Of a stretch of DNA of 64,000 bases, positions 33,887 through 45,374 are shown in pieces; position 1 is the stretch's first letter; every line of letters begins with the position of its first letter. This DNA comes from Elymus sibiricus (taxonomy: Eukaryota; Streptophyta; Magnoliopsida; Poales; Poaceae). Both the position numbers and the translations under genes were made by a program. Under the pieces are notes generated by a model, which saw nothing but the letters and a program-made list of their open reading frames with translations, ran no database searches and was not told the origin of the DNA. The DNA lies in the NCBI GenBank assembly GCA_039707655.1, contig CM077667.1, forward strand, positions 416,249,409 to 416,313,408, written 5' to 3'.

Positions 33887-34290
33887 GTAGCCTCCGAGCC
33901 TCCGGGCGACTCGAAGAGTCGGGCGGAGGGTCTTTGATGTTGTTGTTGTTGCAGGAGTTGTTGAGGACGGTTTACCGCGGGCCGGGGACAGCATGGCTTG
34001 CTTCCAGCGGGGGCGTGCCAGCGCACCTGCTGGGTGTAGCCTCCGAGCCTCCGGGCGACTCGAAGAGTCGGGCGGAGGGTCTTTGCTGTTGCTGAAGCAG
34101 ACGGTGGCGTCGAGGACGTCGGGTGTGGACGCGGGGTCCGCCAACTGACGAGCGCGGGGCCCTGCCTGGCGTGGACGCGGAGTACACCGGCTGGCTGTTT
34201 CCAGCGGGGGCGCGCCAACGCACCCGCTGGGTGTAGCCTCCGGGCGACTCGAAGAGTCGGGCGGAGGGTCTTTGCTATTGCAGAAGCAGA
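33887..34290. repeat. Dispersed 50-bp repeats with a hairpin core in element F
   Basis: Three copies starting GTAGCCTCCGAG or GTAGCCTCCGGG at 33887, 34036 and 34232, each containing the hairpin CGACTC-GAA-GAGTCG and ending GGGCGGAGGGTCTTTG. Shorter remnants are at 35327 and 36053. Confidence 0.75.
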
Positions 34291-35330
34291 CGGCGGCGTC
34301 AGGGGTGCCGGGCGCGGACGAGGGGTCCGCTCGCTGATGGGCGCGGAGCCCAGCCGGGGGCGGACGCAGGGTCCGCCGGCTGGTGGGCGCGGAGACCAGC
34401 CTGGGGCGGACGCGGGGTCCGCCGGCTGTCGAGCGCGAGGCGCTGCCGGGCGCGGACGCGGGGTCCGCCGGCTGATGGGCGCGGAGCCCTGCCGAAGGCG
34501 GACGCGGGGTCCGCCGGCTGTCGAGCGCGAGGCGCTGTCGGGCGCGGACGTTGGGTCCGCCAGCTGATGGGCGCGGAGCCCTGCCGAAGGCGGACGCGGG
34601 GTCCATCGGCCGTCGAGCGCGAGGCGCTGCCGGGCGCGGACGCGGGGTCCGCTGGCTGATGGGCGCGGAGCCCTGCCGAAGGCGGACGCGGGTTCCGCCG
34701 GCTGTCGAGCGCGAGGCGCTGTCGGGCGCGGACGTGGGGTCCGCCGGCTGATGGGCGCGGAGCCCTGCCGAAGGCGGACGCGGGGTCCATCGACCGTCGA
34801 GCGCGAGGCGCTGCCGGGTGCGGACGCGGGGTCCGCTGGCTGATGGGCGTGGAGCCCTGCCGAAAGCAGACGCGGGGTCTGCCGACTGTCGAGAGCGAGG
34901 CGCTGCCGGGCGCGGACGCATGGTCCGCCGGCTGATGGGCGTGGAGCCCTGCCGAAGGCGGACGCGGGGTCCGCCGGCTGTCGACCGCGAGGTGCTGCCG
35001 GGCGCGGACGCGGGGTCCGCCGGCTGATGGGCGCGGCGCCCTGCCGAAGGCGGACACGGGGTCCGCCGGCCGTCGAGCGCGAGGCGCTGCCGGGCGCGGA
35101 CGCGGGGTCTGCCGGCTGATGGGCGTGGAGCCCTGCCGAAGGCGGACGCGGGGTCCACCGGCTGTCGAGCGCGAGGCGCTGCCGGGCGCGGACGCGGGGT
35201 CCGCCGGCTGATTGGCGTGGAGCCCTGCCGAAGGCGGATGCGGGGTCCGCAGGCTGTCGAGAGCGAGGCGCTACCGGGCGCGGACGCAGGGTCCGCCGGC
35301 TGATGGGCGCGGGGCCCTGCCGGGAGTAGC
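34290..35330. repeat. 46-bp tandem array with 92-bp higher-order period in element F
   Basis: About 22 units of 46 bp. Each unit ends GGACGCGGGGTCCGCCGG; two variants alternate, one with CTGATGGGCGCGGAGCCC and one with CTGTCGAGCGCGAGGCGCT, giving a strict 92-bp period (CTGATGGGC starts near 34472, 34564, 34656, 34748, 34840). Confidence 0.88.
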
Positions 35331-38077
35331 CTCCAAGCCTCCGGGCGAGGAGGTTCCTCATGGGAATGATCGTGCAAAAGACAAGGTTTAGTCAGCGCAG
35401 ATATATCAAACATTTGATTTTGGTAGTGCAAATTTACGCAGAGGGCGTCGGCTCGGTTTCGTCCGAGCCCCCTTCAATCTTTTTCATGTGCTCTCCGCTC
35501 TTTGGCTTTTGCTCTTGCCAGCCGGAAAGCCGGGAGCCGGTGTGTGGCTGAGGCGAAGAGTGGGTCGCGGAATGGAGCATACAATACTCGATTCTGCGGG
35601 CAGGCTCGACCGAGCAGACACCCTCAAATGAAATGTCCGGGTTGCCCAAGCCGTTTTTCTCCCGGGACGCTTTTCGCGTGAGGTGACCTCCAGCCTGTGC
35701 TTTCGCTAGCCGGACAGTCGCGGTGCGATCTGTAGCTGAGACAAAGAGTGGGCCTTCGGTACCGTACACGCTACTAAATCGTCTCGTGGGAACGAACGTA
35801 TCGGGCCAAGCGGCCGGCCCCGGGCGAGACAAGCTGGCGCCGGGGCGAACAGTAAAGTTGCTGAAATAAATGCGGAGATTGCCTTCGAGGGATGCTCGGG
35901 GTATCCGCTGTTTGTGAGTGGCATGAGGATGGGCGGTCGGGAGCTCACATTGATTTTCGCGTAGGCGAGGTGGGTGTTGTCGAAGATAGCCGGCGCGGCT
36001 TGCAGACGGCGCGGTCTTTTACCAGCGGGGCGCGCCGGGTGCACCCGCTGGGTGTAGCCTCCGGGGCGGTTGATGGAGGTGCCGGTCGGCCGGGCCTGAC
36101 CGGCCGGGGTCGAATTGGACGAGCAGTGGAGCTGACTCTCCAGTCGGCCCGGTGTCGAAGTAGGCGGGCAGTCCAGCCGGGAGGCCGGACGGACGGCGAC
36201 GCGGGCAGGCAAGCCAGCCGACCGAGGACGTGGGCCCGAGCCTCCGGGTGGACTAGCTGCCGTGGGCACACGGACGTACAGTCCCCCCCTTTTTTTTTAG
36301 CCGGCTGGCTCTTACTGTTTTTATCTCTTTTCCAGTCGGCCCGCACATTGTTCCTCCAGGGCAGCCGGCCGGAGGGCGCGCGGGGGCATAGCCGGAGGCG
36401 GGCGCACGGGGCGAAGCTGGCGGGTCGGGGGAGTGGAGAGCCGGCAGCCGGCTCGCGACGGTACGGGTGTGCGGACGGAGCAGCAGCCGGGGCATCGCGC
36501 GAGGAGGAGCCGTACAGGCGCGTGGGAGGCGACGCTGCGCAGCCGGCCCGCGGCGGCACAGGCGCACGGAAGGAGCGGGCCGGTTGGCGGTGAGCCAGAC
36601 GCGGGGCGAGCGAGGCCGGCAGCGCGAAAGGCCAACGGGGAGGCAGCGCAGGGCGGGTCACGCGCAGCGGATGCGGGCCGGCCCGCGGGCGCGGACAGAG
36701 GCAAGGCGGCAGCGGGGCGGCAGCCGGCGCGGGGGACCGGCGAGCCGGCAGCCGGCTCGCGGGCGCCGCGGGCGCGCGCGGAGCCTGCGTGGCGCAGCCG
36801 GCTGGGCGAGGCGGATGGGGCCGGCGGGCGGCTGGGCCGCAGGCCAGGCATGCGCGCGGCGGGAGGCTGAACATGCGCGGGCGGAGCGGCCCGGTGCCGT
36901 GCAGGCGGGGCGCGGCGAAGCCGGAGCCGGCGCGAGGACGGCGATGCGAGCCCGGGGTGGAGCCGGCGCAGGACGCACGACCCGGCCGGCGGCTCGGGAA
37001 CCCGGCAGAGCGGCGCGGGAGGCGGCCGGAGCAGGGCCGGCGTGGGCACGGAGGCGGCACGGCGGGGCGAGGCACGTGGGGCGACGCCGGGAGCGGGCGC
37101 GGGAGCCGGAGACGGCGCGGCGGGAGGAGGCCGCCAGAGAAGCGGCACGGCGCGGCTGGTGGCGGCGATGCAGACGGGGCTGGAGCAGCCGCGGGCGGCC
37201 GCGCAGCGGACTGCTGGAGCAGCGAGCGGAGCAGCAGAGCAGTGCGCGAGGGAGGGACGTAGCCGGACGGCGCGCGTGGACGCGCAGGGGCTGGAGCAGC
37301 GTGCGAGCAAGACGCGCAGGCGTTGGTCAGCGGGCACGCATGCGTTACCTTTTCGCGTCTAGCCACCGTATGAGGGACGTACGAGCACTGTATGAGCAGT
37401 GTCCAACCACTGTATGGGTGGCGTCCAACCACTGTATGGGCAGCGTCCAACCACTGTATGAGTAGTGATGAGCCTGAATATTTGCAGCGGGCGCAGTAGC
37501 AGGCAGTAGGAGCAGCAACAGCGGCAGCAGAGGAAACGGCGGCAGCAGCAGGCGCAGGTAGCAGCAGCGCTCGAGCAGCAGGCACGACGCACGCGGGCGT
37601 GGCGAAGGCGCTCGGGAGTGATGAGAGGAGGACGAGCAGGGCGCCAGTGAGCGTGGAAGCGGGGAAGGCCGGCGCGGCCAAGCTCGGGAACGGCCGGAGA
37701 CGCACGAGGCACAGTGCATCGTAGGTGCTAAGAACAGACCACGCCATTGCCTGGGTAGCATACATGCCAAGTCCGGCTTGCATTTGGGAAGCATATGGGG
37801 ATTATCTGGGGAGCGTGCGAGTGCGTTGGAGGAGCGCGCGAAGGAGAGACGACGCGCAGCCGGGACGGCCGGAGCGAGATGTAGCGTGCGGACGACGGCG
37901 ATGCCGCGGTGGAGGCGGCGAAGGGGGCGATGCCGACGACGAGGACGCGCCGTCCCGTGTGGCCGCCTCGGGGGCGTGTCGATGTCGAGCCCCCGAGCGC
38001 TACCGGAGAGACGGTGCGACGCCGCAGTGATGATGACGAAGATGGTCCCGCCCGGACCGCGGTTCCAGCGGCAGCTA
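35331..38077. other. Non-coding GC-rich interior of element F
   Basis: No conserved domain on either strand. Very long open frames (for example 35945-37783 minus, 36467-37465 plus) coexist in several frames and have Arg/Pro/Ala composition only, as GC-rich random DNA gives. 37366-37470 has four imperfect 21-22 bp repeats with core GTCCAACCACTGTATGGG. 35420-35860 is less biased and resembles other wheat retroelement leaders. Confidence 0.6.
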
Positions 38078-38095
38078 GCCCCACGGTGGGCGCCA
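38078..38095 (-). other. Primer-binding site of element F (tRNA-Lys type)
   Basis: Minus strand TGGCGCCCACCGTGGGGC, 2 bp from the LTR, as in elements A and D. Confidence 0.88.
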
Positions 38096-38097
38096 AC

Positions 38098-38850
38098 TGT
38101 CATCGTTTTCTCACGGGGGGTGCCGTGGGACGGCAGATGCCATGGGATGGCTTAAGAGGTGAGAGCAAGGCTGCAGTGGAGATCCGGGACGGGATAGGGC
38201 AATAGCACGCGGTGGTTTACCCAGGTTCGGGGCTCTCCGAAGAGATAATACCCCTACTCCTGCATGTCTGTATATGAGGTATATCGCAGTACAGAGTTGC
38301 TCCTGGAGCTGTGTGGGAGAGGAGAGCCATGGGCTTCTTGCCTCATGCATGAGTGTGGGGATGAGAGAAATGAGAGAGAGAGCCTGGAGAGCTTGGAGAG
38401 CTTGGCCATGAGTGAGCTCCCCTGGTGCCTCTTATATAGGGAGGCCCAGGGGACAAGGGGTGGCCCGCATGACCAACTATACACTATTGGAGATGACAAG
38501 TGAGGCAGGCACTAGTACACCACTATTGGAGATGACACGTGAGGTGACGCATGATGCAGTCAATAGTGCACCACTATTGGGGGTGCAGCGAAGTGACGCA
38601 TGATGCAGGCTATAGTGTCTTCATGTCGTGTCCGACGGGACGTGGCGGTTGACCTCGCGCAGCAGGCCGGCTGGAGCAGCCGGACAGGGGTCGGTCGGAG
38701 CAGCCGGCCGGGCAGGGAGCCGGCCGGACTCAGCAGCCGGCCGGACCGGGGTACCAGCCGGGGCAGCCGGATAGAGGGGCGTTGGCCGCCCCGTTGTTTT
38801 AAAATGTTGAGTCGCCTCCATGAGCCTACCCGGGGGTAATCCCCCCGACA
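38098..38850 (-). repeat. 5' LTR of element F
   Basis: 753 bp, next to the primer site; near-identical partner at 33128-33886. Confidence 0.9.
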
Positions 38851-39497
38851 GTAGACAAGAGTGATCGTTTGGCTAGATAAGATGAAGTCTTCTTTCGGAG
38901 ATCGTCATTGATAGCTTTAAGAAACTCATGCTCTTGCTCCAAGGTGAGCTTCTTGAAGCGTAGCTTCTCATGAGTCCTTACAAGCTCTCTATGATCTTCG
39001 AGAGTAGATTCATGGGCTAACTTAAGAGTGTTTAATTCTTTAGTTAGTTATTCTATTTTCATCTTATCATCATCAAATGACTTATCTTGGCTAGCATGAG
39101 AATTATCAAGTTCATTTTGACTAACATTACTAGTATTATCAAAGTCCAAGTCATCATCACAAAGTAAGTCATCTTCAACACTATCGAAATCAAGATACTC
39201 GGGGTGTGATACCTTGGGGCCTTTAGCCATGAAGCAACTTCCACTCCCTTCATTTGGTGAATCAAATAGATCATAGGAGTTGGTAGTCACTAGTGCAAGT
39301 CCGGCAACACCTTCATCTTGACTATAGTCGGAGTTGGAGTGATAGCTTCTCTCGGAGTTGTTGTCGGAGTCGGAGCCGGAAACCCATTCACCAACATGAG
39401 CTTGATGTCTTCTTCTTGTGTAGCTCTTGGTGTACTTGTCCTTCTTCTCCGAATCCCTAATTCTCCTTGAGGGTCTTCGTTCATAACGATCATCTCT
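38851..39497 (-). repeat. Duplicated gag segment of E, copy 2, proximal part
   Basis: Matches 40270-40917. The junction back to copy 1 is at 39497-39500, where CATCTCT meets TTGACATGGAG. Confidence 0.8.
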
Positions 39498-39499
39498 TT

Positions 39500-40917
39500 G
39501 ACATGGAGTGCAAAGCATATGTGATGATGTCCATGGATTTGTTGATTACCTTGTCCCTTGCTTACCTTTGAGGGAATGTGTGACTCCTTGAACTATTGCA
39601 TAGAGTTGATGTTGATTGCAACTAGTTCTTGCCAATAATGAATGTGAGTGAATTTCATTGGCGGAGTCACCCCTCAAGAACTCTCTAGTTCTTCTTCTTG
39701 GGGACCCACATCAACTTGATGGGGATCCTTGGTGTTGAAGTAGCCCTTGTAGAAGTTGAGCTTGAAGTAGCCTTGGGAACCCACTCCACCAAAGCTTGGG
39801 ATTCATCTTCATATGAGTAAATGTCCTCTCAAGCTTGTTCTTGCCCTTGAGCTTGGGGTCTTGTGGTGGAAGGTCATCTTGAGCTTTTGTTCCCTCGGGG
39901 AGAGTATTTTCATACTTCTCCTTTTGAGGAACAAACTTGGGCTTGGGGTATTGACCTTCTTCCCATTCAACTCCATTAGCGTTGAAGTAGCCAATGCCAT
40001 GGTTCTTCCGGTATCCTCCATTCTTGCGTACAATTTCCTCAAATTGTTTGCACCCGGCAAGACTCTTGTAGATACCTTTCTCTATAATTCCTTTCAATAA
40101 AGCATTTTCTTGCTCAAGAGTAACTTGGCTAAGAGAATCATCATTAGTGGAATCAATAGAACTACTAGAAGCAACATCATTAGGTTTGGCATTTTTATTG
40201 TTGCTACTAGATGAAGAACCTTTCTTGCCTTTGTTACTAGTTTGTCTAGATTTAACTTGTGGCATTAATGTAGACAAGATTAATCGTTTGGCTAGATAAG
40301 ATGAAGTCTTCTTTCGGAGATCGTCATTGATAGCTTTAAGAAACTCATGCTCTTGCTCCAAGGTGAGCTTCTCAAAGCGTAGCTTCTCATGAGTCCTTAC
40401 AACCTCTCTATGATCTTCGAGAGTAGATTCATGGGCTAACTTAAGAGAGTTTAATTCTTTAGTTAGTTGTTCTATTTTCATCTTATCATCATCAAATGAC
40501 TTATCTTGCCTAGCATGAGAATTATCAAGTTCATTTTGACTAACATCACTAGTTTCATCAAAGTGCAAGTCATCATCACAAAGCAAATCATCTTCATCAC
40601 TATTGAAATCAAGATACTCGGGGTGCGATACCTTGGGGCCTTTAGCCATGAAGCAACTTCCACTCCCTTCATTTGGTGAATCAAATAGATCATAGGAGTT
40701 GGTAGTCACTAGTGCAAGTCCGGCAACACCTTCATCTTGACTACAGTCGGAGTTGGAGTGATAGCTTCTCTCGGAGTTGTTGTCGGAGTCGGAGCCGGAA
40801 ACCCTTTCACCAACATGAGCTTGATGTCTTCTTCTTGTATAGCTCTTGGTGTACTTGTCCTTCTTCTCTGAATCCCTACTTCTCCTTGAGGGTCTTCGTT
40901 CATAACGATCATCTCTA
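39500..40917 (-). repeat. Duplicated gag 3' segment of E, copy 1
   Basis: The uninterrupted copy of the direct duplication. It spans gag sequence downstream of the zinc knuckle (RDDRYERRPSRR to the Ser/Lys-rich tail) and about 200 bp beyond. Confidence 0.8.
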
Positions 40918-41869
40918 CTCCTTATCTCTCTTTGAGGTGATTCATTCCTTGAGCTTCGTCTTCTAGGTGATTCTTCTCTTCGTTTGTAGGGAGCCGTGCA
41001 CTCATTTGAGTAGTGTCCGGGCTTCCCACAATTGTAGCAATTCCGGTCACGACTTGACGAACGCTTCTCTTCATATCTCGAGTTGGAGCTTCGTTCTTTG
41101 CCTCTATTCTTGTAGAACTTGTTGAATTTCTTGACCATGAGGCTTATCTCTTCATTGGTGACAAGGTTGTCGCTTGAAGTTGCGGGAGCATCACTTGTGG
41201 CTTTGTAAGCACCGCTAGACTTGTTGTGAAGCTCTTCTTTGTCTTTGAGTGTCATCTCATGAGCAACAATCCTTCCAATGACTTCCGTAGGCTTGAGATC
41301 TTTGTAGTTGGGCATCATTTGGATCAATGTGCACATGGTGTCGTATCTCTCATCCAAAGCTCGAAGTATCTTCTTGATGATGAATTTGTTGGTCATTTCT
41401 TCGCTTCCTAAGCCGGCAATCTCATTGGTGATGAGAGCTAGCCTAGAGTACATCTTCGCGACTCCTTCACCGTCCTTCATCTTGAACTTGTCAAGCTGAC
41501 TTTGAAGAACATCCAACTTGGATTCTCTCACGGACTCGGTTCCTTCGTGCATATCAAACAAAGTATCCCAAATCTCTTTTGCATTCTCTAGACGGCTAAT
41601 TTTGTTGATTCTTCGGGGCATAGGCAGTTGAAGAGAATGTCACATGCTTGAGCATTGTATTGCAACATCTTCAATTCCTCCGCGGTCGCTTCACGATCCG
41701 GTTCCTTTCCATCACCAAAGAATTCACCTTGCAAGCCAACACGAACAACAGCCCATACGGCGGGGTTATGACCAAGAATATGCATTTTCATTTTGTGCTT
41801 CCAACTAGCAAAATTAGTGCCATCAAAGTATGGACCTCTACGGTGATAATTTCCCTCACTAGACACCAT
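39711..41869 (-). pseudogene. Element E gag (copia type, frameshifted)
   Basis: Starts at ATG 41869. The N-terminal part has GPYFDGTNFASWKHKMKMHI (DUF4219-like), followed by a UBN2-type capsid region (ENAKEIWDTLFDMHEG, KMYSRLALITNEIAGLG, about 41600-41250) and a CCHC zinc knuckle CYNCGKPGHYSNEC at 40998-41039, then Arg/Ser- and Asp-rich sequence. A 1-bp deletion near 41603 shifts the frame relative to element H, which has an extra A there. The frame closes at 39711 after another shift near 39830. Gag would build the virus-like particle and bind RNA. No protease follows. Confidence 0.88.
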
Positions 41870-41908
41870 ACTCTCCTAGGTTGTGAGACCAATGCAATGG
41901 AGACCAAA

Positions 41909-41920
41909 GCTCTGATACCA
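41909..41920 (-). other. Primer-binding site of element E (tRNA-iMet)
   Basis: Minus strand TGGTATCAGAGC, the standard initiator tRNA-Met site of plant Copia elements, 2 bp from the LTR. Confidence 0.95.
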
Positions 41921-41922
41921 CT

Positions 41923-43413
41923 TGTAGGACCGAAAGTATGTCTGGAGGGGGGGTGATTAGACTACTTGACCAAATAAAAATCTACTTTTTCCCAATTTTA
42001 AGTGTTGACAGATTTTAGCATTCTTAGCAAGTCAAGCACACCCTACACATGCATGTCTAAGAGTATAGCAGTGGAAAGTAACAACAAGCATGAGTAGTAA
42101 AGGAAGGGTAGGAAGATCAAACGCAATATGGAGACACGATGATTTTTCCCATGGTTCCGATAGGTGGTGCTATCGTACGTCCACGTTTATGGAGTCTTCA
42201 ACCCACGGAGGGTAACGGTCGCGAGAGTCCACGGAGGGCTCCACCCATAAGGGTCCACGAAGTAGCAACCTTGACTATTCCATAACGGCTTCTGTCCACG
42301 AAGGACTAGCCTCACTATGGGTAGATCTTCATGAAGTAGGCGATTTCCTTGCCCTTACAAACTTCTTGGTTCAACTCCACAACACGAAGTAGGAGGCTCC
42401 CAAGCGACACCTAACCAATCTAGGAGGCACCACCCTCCAAAAGGTAATAGGCTCGGCAATGTCGATGAACTCCTTGCTCTTGTGCTTCAAGATGATAGAC
42501 TCCTCAACACACAATCACTCTCTCATAGATTTGGCTATGGTGGAATAGATTGATTGGGTGGAAAGCAACTTGGGGAGGCTAGAGATCAAGATTCATATGG
42601 TTGGAATGGAATGGCATGATCTCAACACATGAGTAGGTGGCTCTCTCTCAGAAAATCAGTTGGTATGAGTGGGGATATGTTCTGAGTGCTTCTTTTTCGA
42701 GTGGGTGGTGGTGGAGGGGTATATATAGGCATCTCCAAAAATCCAACCGTTACACCTAAAGTGACCAACTCGGTGACACCGATGTGTGAATCTCGGTGGT
42801 ACCGAAGTGACCAAAAGGTGACAACTTTTGAATCTCGGTGAGACCGATATATAATTAGGTGACCAACGGTCAGATTGCGCAACTCGGTGACGCCGATCCA
42901 ACAAACTCGGTGGTACCGATTTTGTGAATCGAGGTAACAGAAAGTTGGCAACCCAAACTCGGTGGCACCAAAGTGGAATCGGTTGCACCGATGTGCTAGG
43001 GTTTGGCATGGGTCTGTCTGAGTTTGGGAATCGGTGGCACCGAGTGGAAAGTGTTGGTTGCACCGATTTTGTATATTTGACTTTGGACAGACTTTTGTGG
43101 AAGAGCTTGTGGGTGTTTTTGGTGACTATCACTTGTGCACGTATGAGCATTTTGTTCACCAACAGTACCTTACCCCCTTTTAATAGTATTGGCTTTCCTA
43201 CGGACTCAAAGTGATTTCTCACAAACTAAAATGTAGAGTCCTCTTGCTTGAAGCTTTGCCAATCTATTTCCTTGCATCTTGGGGTTATCCACAATCCTTT
43301 TGCCATCCCTATCATTAAACTTTTCCTAAAATATGCTTAGTAGAAACATTAGTTCAATGACATATATGTTGTTATTAATTACCAAAACCACCAAGGGAGC
43401 AAATGTGCTTTCA
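41923..43413 (-). repeat. 5' LTR of element E
   Basis: 1491 bp. One palindrome unit present in the 3' LTR is missing here (deletion near 42857). Confidence 0.92.
42760..43075. repeat. Palindrome array TCGGTGNCACCGA in 5' LTR of E
   Basis: Nine units in the same order as in the 3' LTR, including TCGGTGACACCGA and TCGGTGGTACCGA. Confidence 0.85.
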
Positions 43414-44470
43414 CGATTGCGGACACCATGCCGGCTCACGATCATTGGTCGCCAAGGCTTTTCAGCATGTGTTTTATTGGCTAACGGCTCATGCCGACGC
43501 AGAGGAGATTGTGCGCAAGTGTGATGGGTGCCAAAAGTTTGGTCGACAGGCTCACGTACTGACTCAGGAATTGCGCATGATACCAATTACTTGGCTGTTC
43601 GCAGTCTGGGGGCTAGATATGGTTGGTCCATTCAAGCCGTCCTCCGACAAAAATATCCACTTGCTAGTGGCGGTTGATAATTTTACCAAATGGATTGAGG
43701 CGGAACCGGTCAGCAATTGCGACACGGAGACCGCGGTCTAGTTTCTAAAGAAACTGATTTTCCGTTTCGGTTACCCTCACAGCATCATTACTGACAATGG
43801 TACAAATCTGTCCAAGGGAGCCATGGAACAATTTTGTCAGCGAGAGCACATCCGGCTCGACTTAGCAGCGGTGGCACATCTGCAGCCCAACGGGCAAGCT
43901 GAAAGAGCCAATCAAGAGATTTTGAGAGGAATCAAACCCCAGCTCATGGTGCCCCTCGAGCGAACGCCGGGTTGTTGGGTTGAAGAACTCCCCTCAGTAC
44001 TTTGGAGTATTCGAACAACACCCAACAGATCCACAGGATACACTCCATTCTTCCTGGTTTACGGCGCTGAGGCGGTTCTCCCGAGCGATATTCGTCATGA
44101 CTCGCCTCGGGTGACTGCTTATGTTGAGGAGGATAATGAGCAGGCACGCCAAGACTCTTTGGATGCCTTGGAAGAGGAACGCGACTTAGCAGCGGCCAGA
44201 TCTGCAATATACCAACAAGACCTACGTCGCTACCACAGCCGTAGAGTCCGGAGCCGTACCTTTCAAGAAGGCGACTTAGTTCTCCGTATGATTCAAGACC
44301 AAACGGGGATGCACAAGCTCTCCCCGCCTTGGGAAGGCCCTTTCGTCATCAGTCGAAACCTCAACAATGGTTCGTATTACCTGGTCGACTTACGAGAGGA
44401 TTCATACACTTCTCAGGAGGAAAATACCCGGCCCTGGAATATCGCACACCTGCGGCCTTATTACACTTAG
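43414..44470 (+). pseudogene. Element D pol, 3' part: integrase
   Basis: Resumes after duplication CGATT with CGHHAGSRSLVAKAF, completing the HHCC zinc finger (CDGCQKF near 43525). The catalytic core has Asp in GLDMVGPF (43616-43618), Asp in SIITDNGT (near 43790) and Glu in NGQAERANQEI (near 43910); the C-terminal domain ends FVISRNLNNGSYYLVDL...NIAHLRPYYT with stop at 44468-44470. TAG at 43739-43741 interrupts it. All catalytic residues are present, so apart from that stop this half looks little damaged. Its N-terminal finger residues are 16.6 kb away at 26758. Confidence 0.9.
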
Positions 44471-45374
44471 GGGCCATCGGCTCACCTTTTTGTAATTCTT
44501 TCCCCCCCTACAGAATTATGTATATACTTCTTTATGTTCAAATATAATAAAGCCGACATCCCCGAAACTCGGGGCCTCTGCCGTTTCAGCCTATAAATTG
44601 AGCATGAGTCTTTATTGTTTGAAACATAGGTCACTTGGGGGCTTCCAACTCATCGAGTTTAGCTTTCTCACCCTCTTGACCCGGCAAAGACGCCACTAAA
44701 ATATAGTTAAACCTGCCTGTATGTTTGATCCGACTCCGATCAGATGACCCCATGTACTCTTGAAAGTTAATCCTTTTCTGGACCCTGAACTTTTAAGGTT
44801 AAAACATTGGCTTGTGTCATGAGAGAGCCGGCATACAGAAAGCTAGGGCAAACCATGGGTTATTATGCCCGCTTCATGGAAGCAAGACTTGAGCCTCGAA
44901 AGCCAGTCTCTTTTTCTCCGAGTCTCATTGAGTCGGATTATATATATATGCTTACGTTTTTTCATTGGATGGTCGGGTTACATACCTGAGTTCATATCAT
45001 GACCAGTTTTCGGATCATCCGTCCTCATATTATTGACGAAAAAAATCAATTGACTTACGTCTCGAAAGAGCAGGCTATGGTGCCGGCTTACTCCAGATTT
45101 GCTTTATGGACAAAAATGGCCAGAAATTAAGCAAGGAAGGTGCGGGAGTAAACAGTGCCACGAGCATATTAACAAACAAGCTTGTCAAATCAGAGTTTAG
45201 CGCTGGCAAAAGGCGCCAAACGTGCACGATGGCACGACAAAGCAAATTCAAAGTTATGAAGAGTACTACTCCTATTATAGGCTCTTAGTGGAGCCACATA
45301 ATCCTTCACAAAAAGTTTGTCTTGCACCAGGGGGCTCGTCTAACGAGGCGACTCATCCAGCTTCTAAGCCGTCT
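44471..45374. other. Spacer between D pol and the antisense gene
   Basis: About 900 bp without a domain. Since pol (plus) and the accessory gene (minus) converge here, it should hold both 3' ends; AATAAA at 44547-44552 (plus) is a plausible polyadenylation signal. Confidence 0.5.

Larger units (their letters stand above)
33128..38850 (-). mobile_element. Element F: non-autonomous GC-rich LTR element
   Basis: 5723 bp with 759-bp (33128-33886) and 753-bp (38098-38850) LTRs, TG...CA ends (TGTCGTCG/ATCCCCCCGACA), and a tRNA-Lys primer site at 38078-38095 that orients it on the minus strand. LTRs differ at about 13 positions. No gag or pol domain occurs; the interior is GC-rich with a 46/92-bp tandem array. 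It sits in the second gag copy of element E. Flanks ATGAC (left) and GTAGA (right) do not form a duplication. Best described as a LARD-type derivative of a tRNA-Lys-primed Gypsy family. Confidence 0.85.
26770..43413 (-). mobile_element. Element E: copia-type LTR element, no pol, split by element F
   Basis: Complete: LTRs at 26770-28275 (3') and 41923-43413 (5'), flanked by a perfect duplication CGATT (26765-26769, 43414-43418). Primer site TGGTATCAGAGC (tRNA-iMet) and a gag with UBN2-type and CCHC features place it in Copia. Minus-strand order: gag, an internal duplication of the gag 3' region, about 1.5 kb non-coding, a 700-codon accessory ORF, polypurine tract. No protease, integrase, RT or RNase H is seen in the roughly 7.9 kb of its own interior. 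The PPT and LTR style recall the SIRE/Maximus lineage; this is an inference. Confidence 0.88.

Noticed and set aside
33596..35431. Minus-strand open frames of 611 and 499 codons with a 92-residue repeat
   Set aside because: They overlap in different frames of the GC-rich 46/92-bp array. As 92 is not a multiple of 3, the reading frame rotates each period and the protein repeat only returns after three units. No start context, domain or non-repetitive part; they also run into the LTR.
35945..37783. 612-codon minus-strand frame and a 332-codon plus-strand frame
   Set aside because: Open on both strands over the same DNA, with Arg/Pro/Ala composition. This is the stop-poor interior of element F.
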